Shown here piece by piece: positions 16,981 to 29,200 of a DNA stretch of 64,000 nt. Position 1 is the first letter of the stretch, and the number at the start of each line of letters is the position of its first letter. The translations under genes were made by a program, and so were the position numbers. Origin of the DNA: Pseudomonas fluorescens (lineage in GTDB: Bacteria > Pseudomonadota > Gammaproteobacteria > Pseudomonadales > Pseudomonadaceae); the NCBI RefSeq assembly GCF_040448305.1, contig NZ_CP148752.1, positions 1,550,001 to 1,614,000 of the forward strand. The letters are read 5' to 3'. The notes beneath the pieces were generated by a model, which was given only the letters and a program-made list of their open reading frames with translations, was not told where the DNA came from and did not search any database.

Positions 16981-17577
16981 ATGTCCAGAATTCAATGTCC
17001 GCGCTGCCTGCGCCCGCAAAGCCACTGCCTGTGCCCGTTGATCCCGAGCCTCGACAGCCGCACCCGGGTACTGTTGTTGCAGCATCCGAGCGAAGTGAAT
17101 CATGCGTTGAACACCGCGCGTCTGGCGGCGCTTGGGTTGAAGAATGCCGATTTGATCGTCGGCGAGGTATTCGAGGATTTGCCGGCGCTGTTGAATCAGC
17201 CGGGGTATCGGGCGCGGTTGCTGTTTCCCGGCGAAAATGCCCAGCCGATGCAGGCTTGTGCCGCGACAGACGAACCCTTGTTGCTGGTGGTCCCCGACGG
17301 CACCTGGCGCAAGGCGCGCAAGATGTTGCACCTCAATCCGCTGCTGGCGGCGCTGCCGAGGGTGACACTGGCCGAGGGTGGTGTGTCCCGTTATCGGCTG
17401 CGCAAGGCGCCGGGGCCGGGAGCGTTGTCGACGGTGGAGGCGATTGTGCAGGCGCTGGAAACCCTCGAAGCGCCGGCGACGTTTGCGCCGTTGCTGAAGC
17501 CGTTCGAGGCGTTGATCGAGGGGCAGATTGCGGCGATGGGGGAGGAGGTTTACCAGCGTAACCATGCCGACAGGTGA
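16981..17577 (+). CDS. DTW-domain protein, probable tRNA-uridine aminocarboxypropyltransferase
   Basis: It encodes 198 residues. It begins with a zinc-like Cys cluster (CPRCLRPQSHCLC) and holds the DTW-type motif PDGTWRKARKM near residue 105, followed by SRYRLRKAP. DTW proteins (TapT in E. coli) use SAM to add an aminocarboxypropyl group to uridine 47 of tRNA. Here the Asp-Thr-Trp reads D-G-T-W, as in many members. It is separated from gbuR by only 5 bp. Confidence 0.88.
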   Translation: MSRIQCPRCLRPQSHCLCPLIPSLDSRTRVLLLQHPSEVNHALNTARLAALGLKNADLIVGEVFEDLPALLNQPGYRARLLFPGENAQPMQACAATDEPLLLVVPDGTWRKARKMLHLNPLLAALPRVTLAEGGVSRYRLRKAPGPGALSTVEAIVQALETLEAPATFAPLLKPFEALIEGQIAAMGEEVYQRNHADR

Positions 17578-17589
17578 TCGTTGTATGTG

Positions 17590-17694
17590 CCGGCCTCTTC
17601 GCGGGCAAGCCCGCTCCCACAGGTTCAGTGGCGTTCGCAGATTTTGTGTACACAACGGACACTGTGGGAGCGGGCTTGCCCGCGAAGAGGCCGG
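17590..17694. repeat. REPIN with perfect 33-bp arms
   Basis: The left arm 17590-17622 and right arm 17662-17694 are exact inverted copies, 33 nt each, with a 39-nt spacer. The GTGGGAGCGGGCTTGCCCGCG cores point inward here, opposite to most other REPINs in the window. It lies between the convergent DTW and lapC genes. Confidence 0.95.
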
Positions 17695-17722
17695 TTCAGT
17701 CACTGCAATCCTCGAAGAATGA

Positions 17723-19078
17723 CTACCTTTCCCGCATCGCCTCGGTCCGCGCTTTCAACACCGGTTTAAGCAAGTAATCCAGTACCGTTTTCTCCCCGGT
17801 AATAATGTCCACCGTCGCCACCATCCCCGGGATGATCAGCAGCGGCTTCACATCCCCGCCCAAATGGTTTTTGTCGGTACGCACCTGTATCAGATAGAAG
17901 CTGTTGCCTTTGTCGTCGGTGATGGTGTCGGCGCCGATCAGTTCCAGTTTGGCGCTCAGGCCGCCGTAGATGGTGTAGTCGTAGGCACTGAACTTGACCA
18001 TGGCTTTCTGGCCCGGATGCAGGAATGCAACGTCCTGCGGGCGGACCTTGGCTTCGATCAGCAGGTTGTCTTCCAGCGGCACGATTTCCACCATGTCACT
18101 GCCGGGCTGGACCACGCCGCCGATGGTGTTGACCTTCAACACCTTGATGATGCCGTGCACCGGCGATACCACGGTGGTGCGGGTCACGCGGTCGTCGATG
18201 GCGATGCTAGAGGCCGTGATTTTCGACAGGTCGGTGCGTTTCTCGTTCAGCTCTTTGGCGGCTTCCGAGCGGAAGGTCTGTTCCGATTCATCAATCTTGC
18301 TTTTGATCTCGTTGATCGCCGATTCCGCCCGTGGAATCGCCAGGGTGGTGGCGTTCAATGAGCCGCGAATCTCCACTGCGCTGCGTTTGAGCCGCAGGAT
18401 TTCCACCGGTGATACCGCACCCGTGCCCACCAGCGGCGTGGACATGTTCATTTCCTGTTGCAGCAACGCCAGGCTGGAGCTGAACTGCCCCTGTTTCGAA
18501 CGGAACTCTGCCAACTCCTGGGTTTTTTGCCGAAGTTGCTCGGTCAGGGTGCGCTGCTCGCTGGCCAGGCGCCGTTGCCGTTGCTCGTACAGCGAGCGCT
18601 CGTCTTCGGCCACTTGCGGGGCCTTGGCGATCACTTCTTCCGACAGCTTGAACGGCCGGCCTTCGGCTTCGGCCGAAAGCCGTTCGACCTGCGCGGTCAA
18701 GGCATAGCGATCGGCTTCGCTTTCACCCTTGTTCGACAGGTAGCGGGTGTCATCCAGGCGCAGCAAGGTGTCGCCCTTGTTCACCATTTGTCCTTCACGG
18801 ACGAAAATTTCAGTGACGATGCCGCCCTCCAGGTTCTGGATCACCTGGACCTTGCTCGACGGAATCGCCTTGCCTTCGCCCGTGGTCACTTCCTGCAACA
18901 CGGCGAACTTGGCCCAGAGCAGTGCGCTGACCACCAGCGCGGCGGCCAGCCACACGGTGATTCGCGACCAGCGCGGTGAGTCCTGCAAGGAGGCGCCGGC
19001 TGTTTCCGGCATGAACTCGGTTTCGGCACTTTTGTTGAAACTGTCGAAGTAGCCACGGGATCCTTGATCGGCAGACAT
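17723..19078 (-). CDS. lapC: Membrane-fusion protein of the Lap type I secretion system
   Basis: It encodes 451 residues of the HlyD family. One membrane segment lies near residues 40-60 (ITVWLAAALVVSALLWAKFA), then a lipoyl-like hairpin (SSKVQVIQNLEGGIVTEIFVREGQMVNKGDTLLRLDD), a long coiled coil (residues 120-290) and the beta-barrel with SPVHGIIKVLKVNTIGGVVQPG. It should link the LapB ATPase in the inner membrane to the outer-membrane channel LapE. It starts 9 bp after lapB (AGGAG before the ATG), the last gene of lapEBC. Confidence 0.93.
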   Translation of the reverse strand: MSADQGSRGYFDSFNKSAETEFMPETAGASLQDSPRWSRITVWLAAALVVSALLWAKFAVLQEVTTGEGKAIPSSKVQVIQNLEGGIVTEIFVREGQMVNKGDTLLRLDDTRYLSNKGESEADRYALTAQVERLSAEAEGRPFKLSEEVIAKAPQVAEDERSLYEQRQRRLASEQRTLTEQLRQKTQELAEFRSKQGQFSSSLALLQQEMNMSTPLVGTGAVSPVEILRLKRSAVEIRGSLNATTLAIPRAESAINEIKSKIDESEQTFRSEAAKELNEKRTDLSKITASSIAIDDRVTRTTVVSPVHGIIKVLKVNTIGGVVQPGSDMVEIVPLEDNLLIEAKVRPQDVAFLHPGQKAMVKFSAYDYTIYGGLSAKLELIGADTITDDKGNSFYLIQVRTDKNHLGGDVKPLLIIPGMVATVDIITGEKTVLDYLLKPVLKARTEAMRER

Positions 19079-19087
19079 GGACGACTC

Positions 19088-21247
19088 CTAGACGGCCGCA
19101 GAGCCGACACGGCCCTTGCGCAGTGCATCGATGACCGCCTCTTTCGGACCGTCGGCGACGATCCGCCCGTTGTCCAGCACCACCAACCGGTCCACCAGAC
19201 TCAGCATCGAGGTGCGGTGGGTCACCAACAGGATGGTTTTGCCCTGGACCCAGCCGTGAAGTTTTTGCCGCAGGACGTCTTCGCTGCTGTTGTCCATGGC
19301 GCTGGTGGGCTCGTCGAGCAGCATGATCGGCGGGTCGAGCAACATCGCCCGGGCCATCAATACGGCCTGGCGCTGGCCGCCGGACAACAGTTGCCCACGT
19401 TCGCCCACGGGCCGGTCGAAGCCTTGCGGGTGTTGCCGGGCCAGTTCGGTGACCCCGGTCATTTCTGCCACTTCGAGCATGCGTGCGTCACTGATATAGC
19501 GCGCGCCGAGGGTCAGGTTGTCGCGCAGGCTGCCGGCCAGCAGCGGCAGGTCGTGGGCGACGTAGCCGATTTGATGGCGCAGGTCGGCGACGTCCAGTTG
19601 CCGCAGGTCCAGGCCATCGAGCAGCAGCTGGCCTTCATCCGGTTCATAGAACCCCATCACCAGCCGCGCCAGGGTGCTTTTGCCTGAGCCGCTGCGGCCG
19701 ATGATGCCGATCCGCTCACCGGGTTTCACACTGAAGCTGGCATTGGCCAGGGCGGGAGAACTCTGGCCGTTGTAGTGGAAGGTCACGTTGACAACATCCA
19801 GCGCGCCCTGCAGTTGGGTGCGCTCCAGCGGCCGTTGTCTGGCATCGCGCTCCTGGGGCAGGCCCATCAACGCGTCGGTGCTTTTCATGGTCAGTTGCGC
19901 TTGCTGGTAGCGGGTGATCAGGCCGGCGATCTGTCCCAGTGGCGCCAGCACCCGACTGCAGAGCATGTAGCTGGCCACCAGCGCGCCGACGCTGAGGTTG
20001 CCGGCGATGATGCTGTAGACCCCGGCGACGATGGTTGCCATGCCGGACAGTTGCTGGATGAACAGCGTGCCGTTGGTGGCCAGGGCCGAGAGGTTGCGAG
20101 CGTGGCTGTCGAGGCGGGTGAGGGCGCCGTGGGTGCTTTCCCATTTGTGCTGGCGTTCGCTTTCGGCGCTGCAGGCCTTGAGGGTCTCCAGGCCGCTGAG
20201 GGTTTCGATCAACAGTGCCTGGCGTTCGGCACCGAGGCTGAGGCTCTTTTGCACGGTGTCGCGCAGGCGCACCTGGATCACCATGGCGAAGATGATGGTG
20301 ATGGGAAACGCCAGTACCGGGATCACCACCAGCCAGCCACCGAGCAGGCCGATCACCAGCAGCATCAGCAGGCAGAAGGGCAAGTCGATCAGGCTGGTGA
20401 GGGTCACGGCGGTGAGAAACTCCCGCAGGCCCTGGAAGTCATGAATGCTTTGGGCAAAGCCACCGATGGTCGCCGGTCGTGCTTTCATCGCCATGCCGGT
20501 GATGCGCTCGAACAGGGTGGCCGACAGGATCACATCGGTTTTCTTGCCGGCGGTATCCAGCAAGTGCGCACGCACGACCCGCAGCACCAGTTCGAAAACG
20601 GTGCCGATCAGCAGACCGATCGCCAGCACCCACAAGGTTGAGGTGGCTTGGTTCGGCACCACGCGGTCGTAGGTCTGCATCACGAACAGCGGCACCATCA
20701 GCCCCAGCAGGTTGATCAGGAAACTCGCCAGGATCGCATCGCTGTAGAGCCATTTCGACAGCTTCAGCGTATCGCGAAACCAGGCCTGGACCCGAGGCAC
20801 CAGCGGTGAGCGCAAGTCTTCGAGTTCGTGGCGTGGCCGGGCAAACAACGCCTGGCCACTGTAGTGTTCGGCCAGCTCCTCAGGGCTGAGCCATTGTTCG
20901 CCGCCGTCGGCTTCACTGGGCAGGATCAGCACCTTGCCGTCCTCACCATAACGGCGCAGGACCGCCGTGCGGCCGTTGTTGAGCAACAGCAGGACGGGCA
21001 GGTTGAGCGCGGAGATGTCTTTGAGGTCACGGCGCAGCAAACGCGCCTGCAAACCGGCCCGGGCCGCTGCACGGGGCAGCAGGTCCAGGCTCAGGCGTTG
21101 GTGTGCCATGGGCAGCCCGGCACTCAGGCTGGCGCGGCTGACCACCGCGCCGTGGAGTTTGCAGAGGATCAACAGACCGTCCAGAAGCGGGTCATCGAAG
21201 CTCAGGCGCGGATCGACACCGGTGTTGCCGGGTTCCATGCTGGTCAT
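19088..21247 (-). CDS. lapB: ABC transporter of the Lap type I secretion system
   Basis: It encodes 719 residues. The N-terminal part (about residues 15-140) is a C39-peptidase-like domain that lacks the catalytic Cys (LCKLHGAVVSR), as usual for RTX-adhesin exporters. The membrane domain spans about residues 160-440, and the ATPase has Walker A GRSGSGKST, signature LSGGQRQ and Walker B IMLLDEPTSAMD. It powers export of LapA across both membranes. The start follows GGAGGG; gaps are 16 bp to lapE and 9 bp to lapC. Confidence 0.95.
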   Translation of the reverse strand: MTSMEPGNTGVDPRLSFDDPLLDGLLILCKLHGAVVSRASLSAGLPMAHQRLSLDLLPRAAARAGLQARLLRRDLKDISALNLPVLLLLNNGRTAVLRRYGEDGKVLILPSEADGGEQWLSPEELAEHYSGQALFARPRHELEDLRSPLVPRVQAWFRDTLKLSKWLYSDAILASFLINLLGLMVPLFVMQTYDRVVPNQATSTLWVLAIGLLIGTVFELVLRVVRAHLLDTAGKKTDVILSATLFERITGMAMKARPATIGGFAQSIHDFQGLREFLTAVTLTSLIDLPFCLLMLLVIGLLGGWLVVIPVLAFPITIIFAMVIQVRLRDTVQKSLSLGAERQALLIETLSGLETLKACSAESERQHKWESTHGALTRLDSHARNLSALATNGTLFIQQLSGMATIVAGVYSIIAGNLSVGALVASYMLCSRVLAPLGQIAGLITRYQQAQLTMKSTDALMGLPQERDARQRPLERTQLQGALDVVNVTFHYNGQSSPALANASFSVKPGERIGIIGRSGSGKSTLARLVMGFYEPDEGQLLLDGLDLRQLDVADLRHQIGYVAHDLPLLAGSLRDNLTLGARYISDARMLEVAEMTGVTELARQHPQGFDRPVGERGQLLSGGQRQAVLMARAMLLDPPIMLLDEPTSAMDNSSEDVLRQKLHGWVQGKTILLVTHRTSMLSLVDRLVVLDNGRIVADGPKEAVIDALRKGRVGSAAV

Positions 21248-21263
21248 TGAACCCTCCCGGGCC

Positions 21264-22622
21264 CTACTTCATTTCAGGCAGACGAGCTTCGTTTTTCACT
21301 TCGGTCTGGGCGATCGCGTCGGCGGGCAGTACGACTCGTTGTTTGCTCAACAACTGGCCCATGTCCGCCAGGACACGGTACATCGAGAACTCTTCGGTGT
21401 AGCGCACTTCGGTGTAGCGACGGTTGGCGTTGTAGAGTTCGTTTTCACTGTCGAGCAGGTCAAGCAGGGTCCGTTGACCGAGGCCGAACTGGTCCTGGTA
21501 GGCAATGCGTACGCGCTTGCTGGTTTCGGCATATTCACGGGCGGTCGGGGTTTGTTTCTTGGCATTGACCATGGCGTTCCAGGCCAGGTGAATGTTCTCG
21601 TTGAGCTGGCGCAGGGCATTGTTACGGATGTCCATGGCCTGGTTGATCTTGTGCGAGTCGGAGGCCAGGCGCGCCTTGTCGCTGCCGCCGCGGAACAGGT
21701 TGTAGTTCATTATCACGCCGACCCGCCATTCGTTGTCGTGGCCTTCGTCACCCTGCACGTTGTTGTTCGCGCCCACTGCCGCCTCGGCGTCGAGGCGCGG
21801 GTAGAACGGCGATTTGGCGACTTCGTACTGGCTTTCGGCCGATTGCACGTCGGCCTGGGCGGATTTCAGAAAAGGGTTGTTTTCCACCATGCTCTGCTGG
21901 GCTTCGGGCAGGGAAGTGGGGACTTCACCGCGAATCGATGGCGGGGTTTCGAGTTCATCGGGCATGCGCCCCACAACGGCGTAGAAGCTCGACTCGGCAT
22001 CGGCCAGATCGACTTCGGCGGTGTCGAGGTTGTTTTCTGCCAGTGCCCGGCGAGCCGAGGACTGGTCGGCATCGGCGTTGCTGCCCACACCGCGCTGGGT
22101 GCGCAGGCCGATCTGATCGTTGACCCGCAAGTGCGCTTGCAGGTTGTTCTTGGCCAGTGTCACCAGTTCGCGGCGCTTGAGGACTTCGAGGTAAACCTCG
22201 GTGGTGCGCAGGGCCAGATCCTGAGCCGTACCCTGAGCGTAATAGGCTCGCGAGTTGACCACGCCCTGGGTGCGCCCGACTTCATTGGCGGTGTTGAACC
22301 CGTCGAAGAGCATTTGCCGCAGGCGCAGTTCCGACTGGGTGTAGTTGAGGGTTTCGGTGTTGTGATTGCCGAACGCCCGGGTATTGGTGTTATCGCTGTA
22401 CCCGCGCCCGTAGGCCGCGTTCAAATCAACGGATGGATAAAAGCCCCCTTTGGCGACCTTCACGTCCTCATCCGCCGACAGGCGGCTGTCTACCCGTGAT
22501 GCCAGTTCCGGGTGGGTCGCGATGGTGCTCTGGATTGCCTCGGTCAGCGTCATGGCCTGAGCCTGGGACGAGCAGGCCATGGCCAAAAGAACCGCGCTGC
22601 AGAGGGGGGTTAATAGGCGCAT
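21264..22622 (-). CDS. lapE: TolC-family outer-membrane channel of the Lap system
   Basis: It encodes 452 residues from ATG 22622, which follows GGGAGA; it gives a clean signal peptide (MRLLTPLCSAVLLAMACSSQAQA). Two TolC-type halves with long helices are visible: MTLTEAIQSTIATHPEL at the start and the second half with EYAETSKRVRIAYQDQFGLGQRTLLDLLDSENELYNANRRY. In P. fluorescens LapE is the channel in which the N-terminal end of LapA stays lodged. First gene of lapEBC, divergent from lapA. Confidence 0.93.
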   Translation of the reverse strand: MRLLTPLCSAVLLAMACSSQAQAMTLTEAIQSTIATHPELASRVDSRLSADEDVKVAKGGFYPSVDLNAAYGRGYSDNTNTRAFGNHNTETLNYTQSELRLRQMLFDGFNTANEVGRTQGVVNSRAYYAQGTAQDLALRTTEVYLEVLKRRELVTLAKNNLQAHLRVNDQIGLRTQRGVGSNADADQSSARRALAENNLDTAEVDLADAESSFYAVVGRMPDELETPPSIRGEVPTSLPEAQQSMVENNPFLKSAQADVQSAESQYEVAKSPFYPRLDAEAAVGANNNVQGDEGHDNEWRVGVIMNYNLFRGGSDKARLASDSHKINQAMDIRNNALRQLNENIHLAWNAMVNAKKQTPTAREYAETSKRVRIAYQDQFGLGQRTLLDLLDSENELYNANRRYTEVRYTEEFSMYRVLADMGQLLSKQRVVLPADAIAQTEVKNEARLPEMK

Positions 22623-23210
22623 GGTACATCTCCCTGATTCCTGGTGGTGCTTATCAGTCGCCAATTATTTGACGATATTTGTAGGTAAAGTTGTTTCACA
22701 TCTTTAACAGAAGAGCTAAGAACATTCTGGAGCGTAGCTAAGAAATTTTTTTCATAACGGGTATGCAAAAAAAAACTTATGCGCTCTGCAAAATCCAGCA
22801 CATTGTTCAATTCGAAAGCCCTTGTTTTATGAGCTCTAGGGCGCTCATCGGGGTTTGAGGAAAGTTCTAATCCACTTATCGACAAAGAGCGGAGAAGTGC
22901 TGGAGGGGAGGGACGCGAACGATCTGAAGGTGACGGTTTTTTGTCACTTGAGTGATTCAAGATCGTTACGCACCGCTCACAGGCAAGGTTGTTGCGTACA
23001 GGGATCCAATGCCATTGATTGCAGAGGGTTTTTCCCGAAATCGTAAACAGCGCCGTGAGCGACTGGCTGGGCGAGATCGTTGCCGGGGCCACGGCTTACT
23101 CAAGTAAACCGGCATCCGCAACACGATCCGCCAGACAACCCGCTTGAGCCATGAGCACGTTCTTCGCACAAACAAGCTGCCGACAGCGGTTGGCAGCGGA
23201 GGAAGTGCAC
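22623..23210. promoter_or_regulatory. lapE-lapA divergent control region
   Basis: 588 bp with no convincing gene. The part from about 22660 to 22830 is AT-rich with T and A runs (one of nine A near 22770), and the part from 22880 on is GC-rich. A TTGACG stands at 22670-22675 as a possible -35, but no partner -10 is clear on either strand. Both lapA and lapEBC promoters must lie here. The lapA ribosome-binding site GGAGGA is 8 nt before its ATG. Confidence 0.5.
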
Positions 23211-26200
23211 ATGGCTACGCTCATCGGTATCGTCAGTAAGGTCATCGGTCAGGTGTTCGCGGTTGCGAGCGACGGCAGCCGGCGTGCTTTGGTCGAAGGG
23301 GACCGGCTGTTCGCCGGCGACCAACTGAGCACTGGCGCTGAAGGCGCGGTGGCGGTGCATCTGCAAAATGGCCAGGAACTGACCCTCGGGCGCGGCAGCA
23401 GCATGCAGATGACGCCGCAGTTGCTCGCCAATCAGATACCCCATGTGAACTCGCCTGAAGCGCTGACGCCGAGCGAAGCGCAACTGACCGATGTCGAACA
23501 GCTGCAAAAAGCCATTGCGGCGGGCGATGACCCGACCCAAACCGCTGAAGCCACCGCTGCCGGGCCTGACACGACTACCGGTGTACCGGGCGGCGTCCAG
23601 GGCAGTGGCCATAGTTTCGTCATGCTCGAAGAAGTGGGCGGGCGAGTCGATCCGATCATCGGCTTCCCCACTGCAGGGTTCAATGGTATTCCCGAACTTC
23701 CCGAAGAACGCCTGAACGTTAATCCGGACAACGTTGTCGCGGCCGATGCCCCTGTGGTGCCGCCGGTGGTTCCGCAAGTGCCGAACAATCCGGTCACCTT
23801 CGACGGCCTGTCGCAGCAGAACGGCGAGCGGACCGTCAACGAAGCCAACCTGGCCGACGGTTCGGCGAGGAGCGAAGGCTCGCTGACGCGAAGCGGCACC
23901 TTCACCATCAATGCGCCCGACGGGCTGACCAGCCTCAGCATCGGCGAGATCAACTTGATCAGTGGCGGCGTGGCGGCAGGTTTCCCGCAGTTGATCACCT
24001 CCCCGCTGGGCAGCACGCTGACCGTCACCAGTTACAACCCGGCCACGGGCGTGGTCAGTTACAGCTACACCCTCATCCGTGCCGAATCCCACGCAAGCGG
24101 CGAGGGGGCCAACAGTCTTGCCGAACACGTCACCGTGGTGGCCATCGACAGCAATGGCGACAGCGCTACCGGTACGCTGGATATCAGCATCATCGACGAC
24201 GTGCCCAAAGCAGTCGATGACAACAATGGCACCGCCTCGGAAACCCTGCTGACCCTCAACGGCAACGTACTGAGCAACGACGTGCAAGGCGCCGACCGCG
24301 TGACGCTCGGCGAAAACACCGGCCCGATCACCCCGGGCACCTTCACCGGCACTTACGGCACCCTGGTGCTCAACGCCAACGGCACTTACACCTACACGCT
24401 GAACACCAGCGATGCCGACTTCAAGGCGTTGCACGGTGGTGGCGACGGCACTGAAACCTTCACCTATACGCTGACAGACGCCGATGGCGACAGCAGCACC
24501 GCGAACCTGGTGCTGCAGATTCACAACAACGATGACCCGGACACGATTGACGGTTTGAACGCTCAGGGTGGCGAGTTGACCGTCTTCGAGAAAAACCTCA
24601 GCGACGGCAGCGCACCGGATGCCACGGCGTTGACCCAGAACGGCACCTTCACCGTCACCGCCCTCGACGGTGTTACGACCCTGACCGTCGGCGGTATCGC
24701 CGTGGTCACCGGTGGCGTGGCCGCCGGCTTCCCGCAATCGATCACCACCCCGTTGGGCAGCACCCTGACCATCACCGGGTTCAACGCGGCGACCGGGGTG
24801 ATCAGCTACAGCTACACCCTCAACGATAACGAAGCCCATCCGACGGCCAACGACGCCAACACTTTGCCTGAGCAGTTCGCTGTGACCGTGGTCGACGACA
24901 ACGGCACCACTGCCACCGGTTCACTGGACGTGAACATCGTCGACGAGCTGCCCAATGGCGTGGACGACAGCAACGCCAATACCGCTTCGGAAACCCTGTT
25001 GACCCTCAACGGCAATGTGCTGAGCAACGATGTGCAAGGCGCCGACCGCTTGCCGGTCGGAGAAAACGCCGGCCCGATCACCCCCGGCACTTTCACCGGC
25101 ACTTACGGCACCCTGGTGCTCAATGCCAACGGCACCTACACCTACACGCTGAACACCAGCGATGCCGATTTCATAGCCCTGCACGGCGGTGGCAATGGCA
25201 GCGAATCCTTTACCTACACCATCACCGATTCGGACGGCGACAGCAGCACCGCGAACCTGGAGCTGCAGATCCACAACAACGATGACTCGATCACGATTGG
25301 CGGTTTGAACGCTCAGGGTGGCGAGCTCACCGTTTTCGAGAAAAACCTCAGCGACGGCAGCGCACCGGATGCCACGGCGTTGACCCAGAACGGCACCTTC
25401 ACCGTCACCGCGCTGGACGGTGTCACGACCCTGACCGTCGGCGGTATCGCCGTGGTCACCGGCGGCGTGGCCGCCGGCTTCCCGCAATCGATTACCACCC
25501 CGTTGGGCAGCACCCTGACCATCACCGGGTTCAACGCGGCGACCGGGGTGATCAGCTACAGCTACACCCTCAACGATAACGAAGCCCACCCGACGGCCAA
25601 CGACGCCAACACTTTACCTGAGCAGTTCGCCGTGACCGTGGTCGACGACAACGGCACCACCGCCACGGGCAGCCTCGACGTGAATATCGTCGACGACCTG
25701 CCCAATGGCGTGGACGACAGCAACACCAGTACCGCCTCGGAAACCCTGCTGACCCTCAACGGCAACGTGCTGAGCAATGACGTGCAAGGCGCCGACCAGG
25801 TAACGGTCGGGGAAAATGCCGGACCGATCACCCCCGGGACCTTCACCGGCACTTACGGCACCCTGGTGCTCAATGCCAACGGCACCTACACCTACACGCT
25901 GAACACCAGCGATGCCGATTTCATAGCCCTGCACGGCGGTGGCAATGGCAGCGAATCCTTTACCTACACCATCACCGATTCGGACGGCGACAGCAGCACC
26001 GCGAACCTGGAGCTGCAGATCCACAACAACGATGACTCGATCACGATTGGCGGTTTGAACGCTCAGGGTGGCGAGCTCACCGTTTTCGAGAAAAACCTCA
26101 GCGACGGCAGCGCACCGGATGCCACGGCGCTGACCCGGAACGGCACCTTCACCATCACCGCCCTCGACGGTGTTACGACCCTGACCGTCGGCGGCATCGC

Positions 26201-29200
26201 CGTGGTCACCGGTGGCGTGGCCGCCGGCTTCCCGCAATCGATCACCACACCGTTGGGCAGCACCCTGACCATCACCGGGTTCAGCTCGGCGACCGGTGTC
26301 GTGAGCTACAGCTACACCCTCAACGATAACGAAGCCCACCCAACGGCCAACGGCACCAACACCCTGCCTGAGCAGTTCGCCGTGACCGTGGTCGATGACA
26401 ACGGCACCACCGCGACTGGTTCGCTGGACGTGAACATCGTCGACGACCTGCCCAATGGCGTGGACGACAGCAACACCAGTACCGCCTCGGAAACCCTGCT
26501 GACCCTCAACGGCAATGTGCTGAGCAACGACGTGCAAGGCGCCGACCGCGTGACGGTCGGTGAAAACACCGGCCCGATTACCCCAGGCACTTTCACCGGG
26601 ACTTACGGCACACTGGTGCTGAATGCCAACGGCACCTACACCTACACCCTGAACCCCAGCGATGCCGATTTCAAAGCCCTGCACGGCGGTGGCGACGGCA
26701 GCGAAACCTTCACCTACACCCTCACCGACTCGGACGGCGACAGCAGCACCGCCAACCTGGTGCTCAACGTCTACAACAACGACAACCAGGTAACCCTCAG
26801 TGGCCTCGACGTGTATGGCGGTGAGCTGACGGTCTACGAGAAAAACCTCAGTGACGGCAGCAGCCCCAACACGCCGGCCCTGACCCAAAGCGGCACCTTC
26901 ACCGTCACTGCCCTCGATGGCCTGCAAACCCTGACGGTAGGCGGCATCACTGTCGTGAGCGGTGGTGTGGTCGCCGGCTTCCCGCAAACGGCCGTCACGC
27001 CACTGGGCAGCACCCTGACCATCACCGGATTCAACGCCGCTACCGGGGTGATCAGCTACAGCTACACCCTGAACGATAACGAAGCCCATCCGGCGGCCAA
27101 CGGCGCCAACAGCCTGACCGAGAACTTCAACGTCGTGGCCACCGATACGGATGGCGACAGTGCGACCAGGCAGATCAACGTCAATATCGTCGACGACCTG
27201 CCAAAAGGCGTGTACGACAGCAATGCTTCAACGGCCTCGGAATCCCTGCTGACCCTCAACGGCAATGTGCTGAGCAATGACGTGCAAGGCGCCGACCGGG
27301 TGCTGGTCGGTGAAAACACCGGCCCGATCACTCCCGGGACCTTCACCGGTACCTATGGCACCCTGGTGCTGAATGCCAACGGCACTTACACCTACACCCT
27401 GAACACCAGCGATGCTGATTTCATAGCCCTGCACGGAGGTGGCGACGGCAGCGAAACCTTCACCTACACCCTCACCGACTCGGACGGTGACAGCAGCACC
27501 GCGAACCTGGTGCTGAACGTCTACAACAACGACGATCGCGTAACCCTCGAAGGCCTCGACGTGTATGGCGGTGAGCTGACGGTCTACGAGAAAAACCTCA
27601 ACGACGGCAGCGCACCGGACTCCACGGCGCTGACCCGGAACGGCACCTTCACCGTCACCGCCCTCGACGGTGTCACGACCCTGACCGTCGGCGGCATCGC
27701 CGTGGTCACCGCTGGCGTGGCCGCCAGCTTCCCGCAATCGATCACCACACCGTTGGGCAGCACCCTGACCATCACCGGGTTCAATGCCGCGACCGGTGTT
27801 GTGAGCTACAGCTACACCCTCAACGATAACGAAGCGCACCCGACCGCGAATGACGCCAACATCTTGCCCGAACAGTTCGCCGTGACCGTGGTCGATGACA
27901 ACGGCACCACCGCGACCGGTTCACTCGATGTCAACATCGTCGACGACCTGCCAAAAGGCGTGTACGACAGCAATGCTTCAACGGCCTCGGAAACCCTGCT
28001 GACCCTCAATGGCAACGTGCTGAGCAACGACGTGCAAGGCGCCGACCGGGTGACGGTCGGTGAAAACACCGGACCGATCACTCCCGGGACCTTCACCGGC
28101 ACTTACGGCACCCTGGTGCTGAATGCCAACGGCACTTACACCTACACGCTAAACACCAGCGATGCTGATTTCAAAGCCCTGCACGGCGGTGGCGACGGCA
28201 GCGAATCCTTCACCTACACCCTCACCGACTCGGACGGCGACAGCAGCACTGCCAACCTGGTGCTGAACGTCTACAACAACGACGATCGCGTAACCCTCGA
28301 CGGCCTTGACGTGTATGGCGGTGAGCTGAAGGTCTATGAGAAAAATCTCAGCGACGGCAGCGCACCGGACTCCACGGAGCTGACCCAAAGCGGCACCTTC
28401 ACCGTCACCGCTCTCGACGGCGTAACGACCCTGACCGTCGGCGGCATCGCCGTGGTCACCGCTGGCGTGGCCGCCAGTTTCCCGCAATCGCTCACCACCC
28501 CGTTGGGCAGTACCCTGACCATCACCGGGTTCAGCTCGGCGACCGGTGTCGTGAGCTACAGCTACACCCTCAACGATAACGAAGCCCACCCAACGGCCAA
28601 CGGCACCAACACCCTGCCTGAGCAGTTCGCCGTGACCGTGGTCGACGACAACGGCACTACCGCCACCGGTTCGCTCGACGTCAACATCGTCGACGACCTG
28701 CCAAAAGGCGTGTACGACAGCAACGCCAATACCGCTTCGGAAACCCAGCTGACGTTGAGCGGCAACGTGCTGAGCAACGACGTGCAAGGCGCGGATCGGG
28801 TAACGGTCGGGGAAAACGCCGGACCGATCACCCCCGGCACCTTCACCGGTACCTATGGCACCCTGGTGCTCAATGCCAACGGCACTTACACCTACACCCT
28901 GAACCCCAGCGATGCCGACTTCAAAGTCCTGCACGGCGGCGGCGACGGCAGCGAATCCTTCACCTACACCATCACCGACTCGGACGGTGACACCAGCACC
29001 GCGAACCTGATGCTGAACGTCTACAACAACGACGATCGCGTAACCCTCGACGGCCTCGACGTGTATGGCGGTGAGCTGAAGGTCTACGAGAAAAATCTCA
29101 GCGACGGCAGCAGCCCCGACACGTCGGCCCTGACCCGGACCGGGACGTTCACCGTGAGCGCCCTCGACGGCCTGCAGACCCTGACCGTGGGCGGCATCAC

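Noticed and set aside
22610..23092. A minus-strand open frame in the lapE-lapA gap
   Set aside because: It overlaps the lapE start, has no recognisable domain and runs through an AT-rich promoter-like region.
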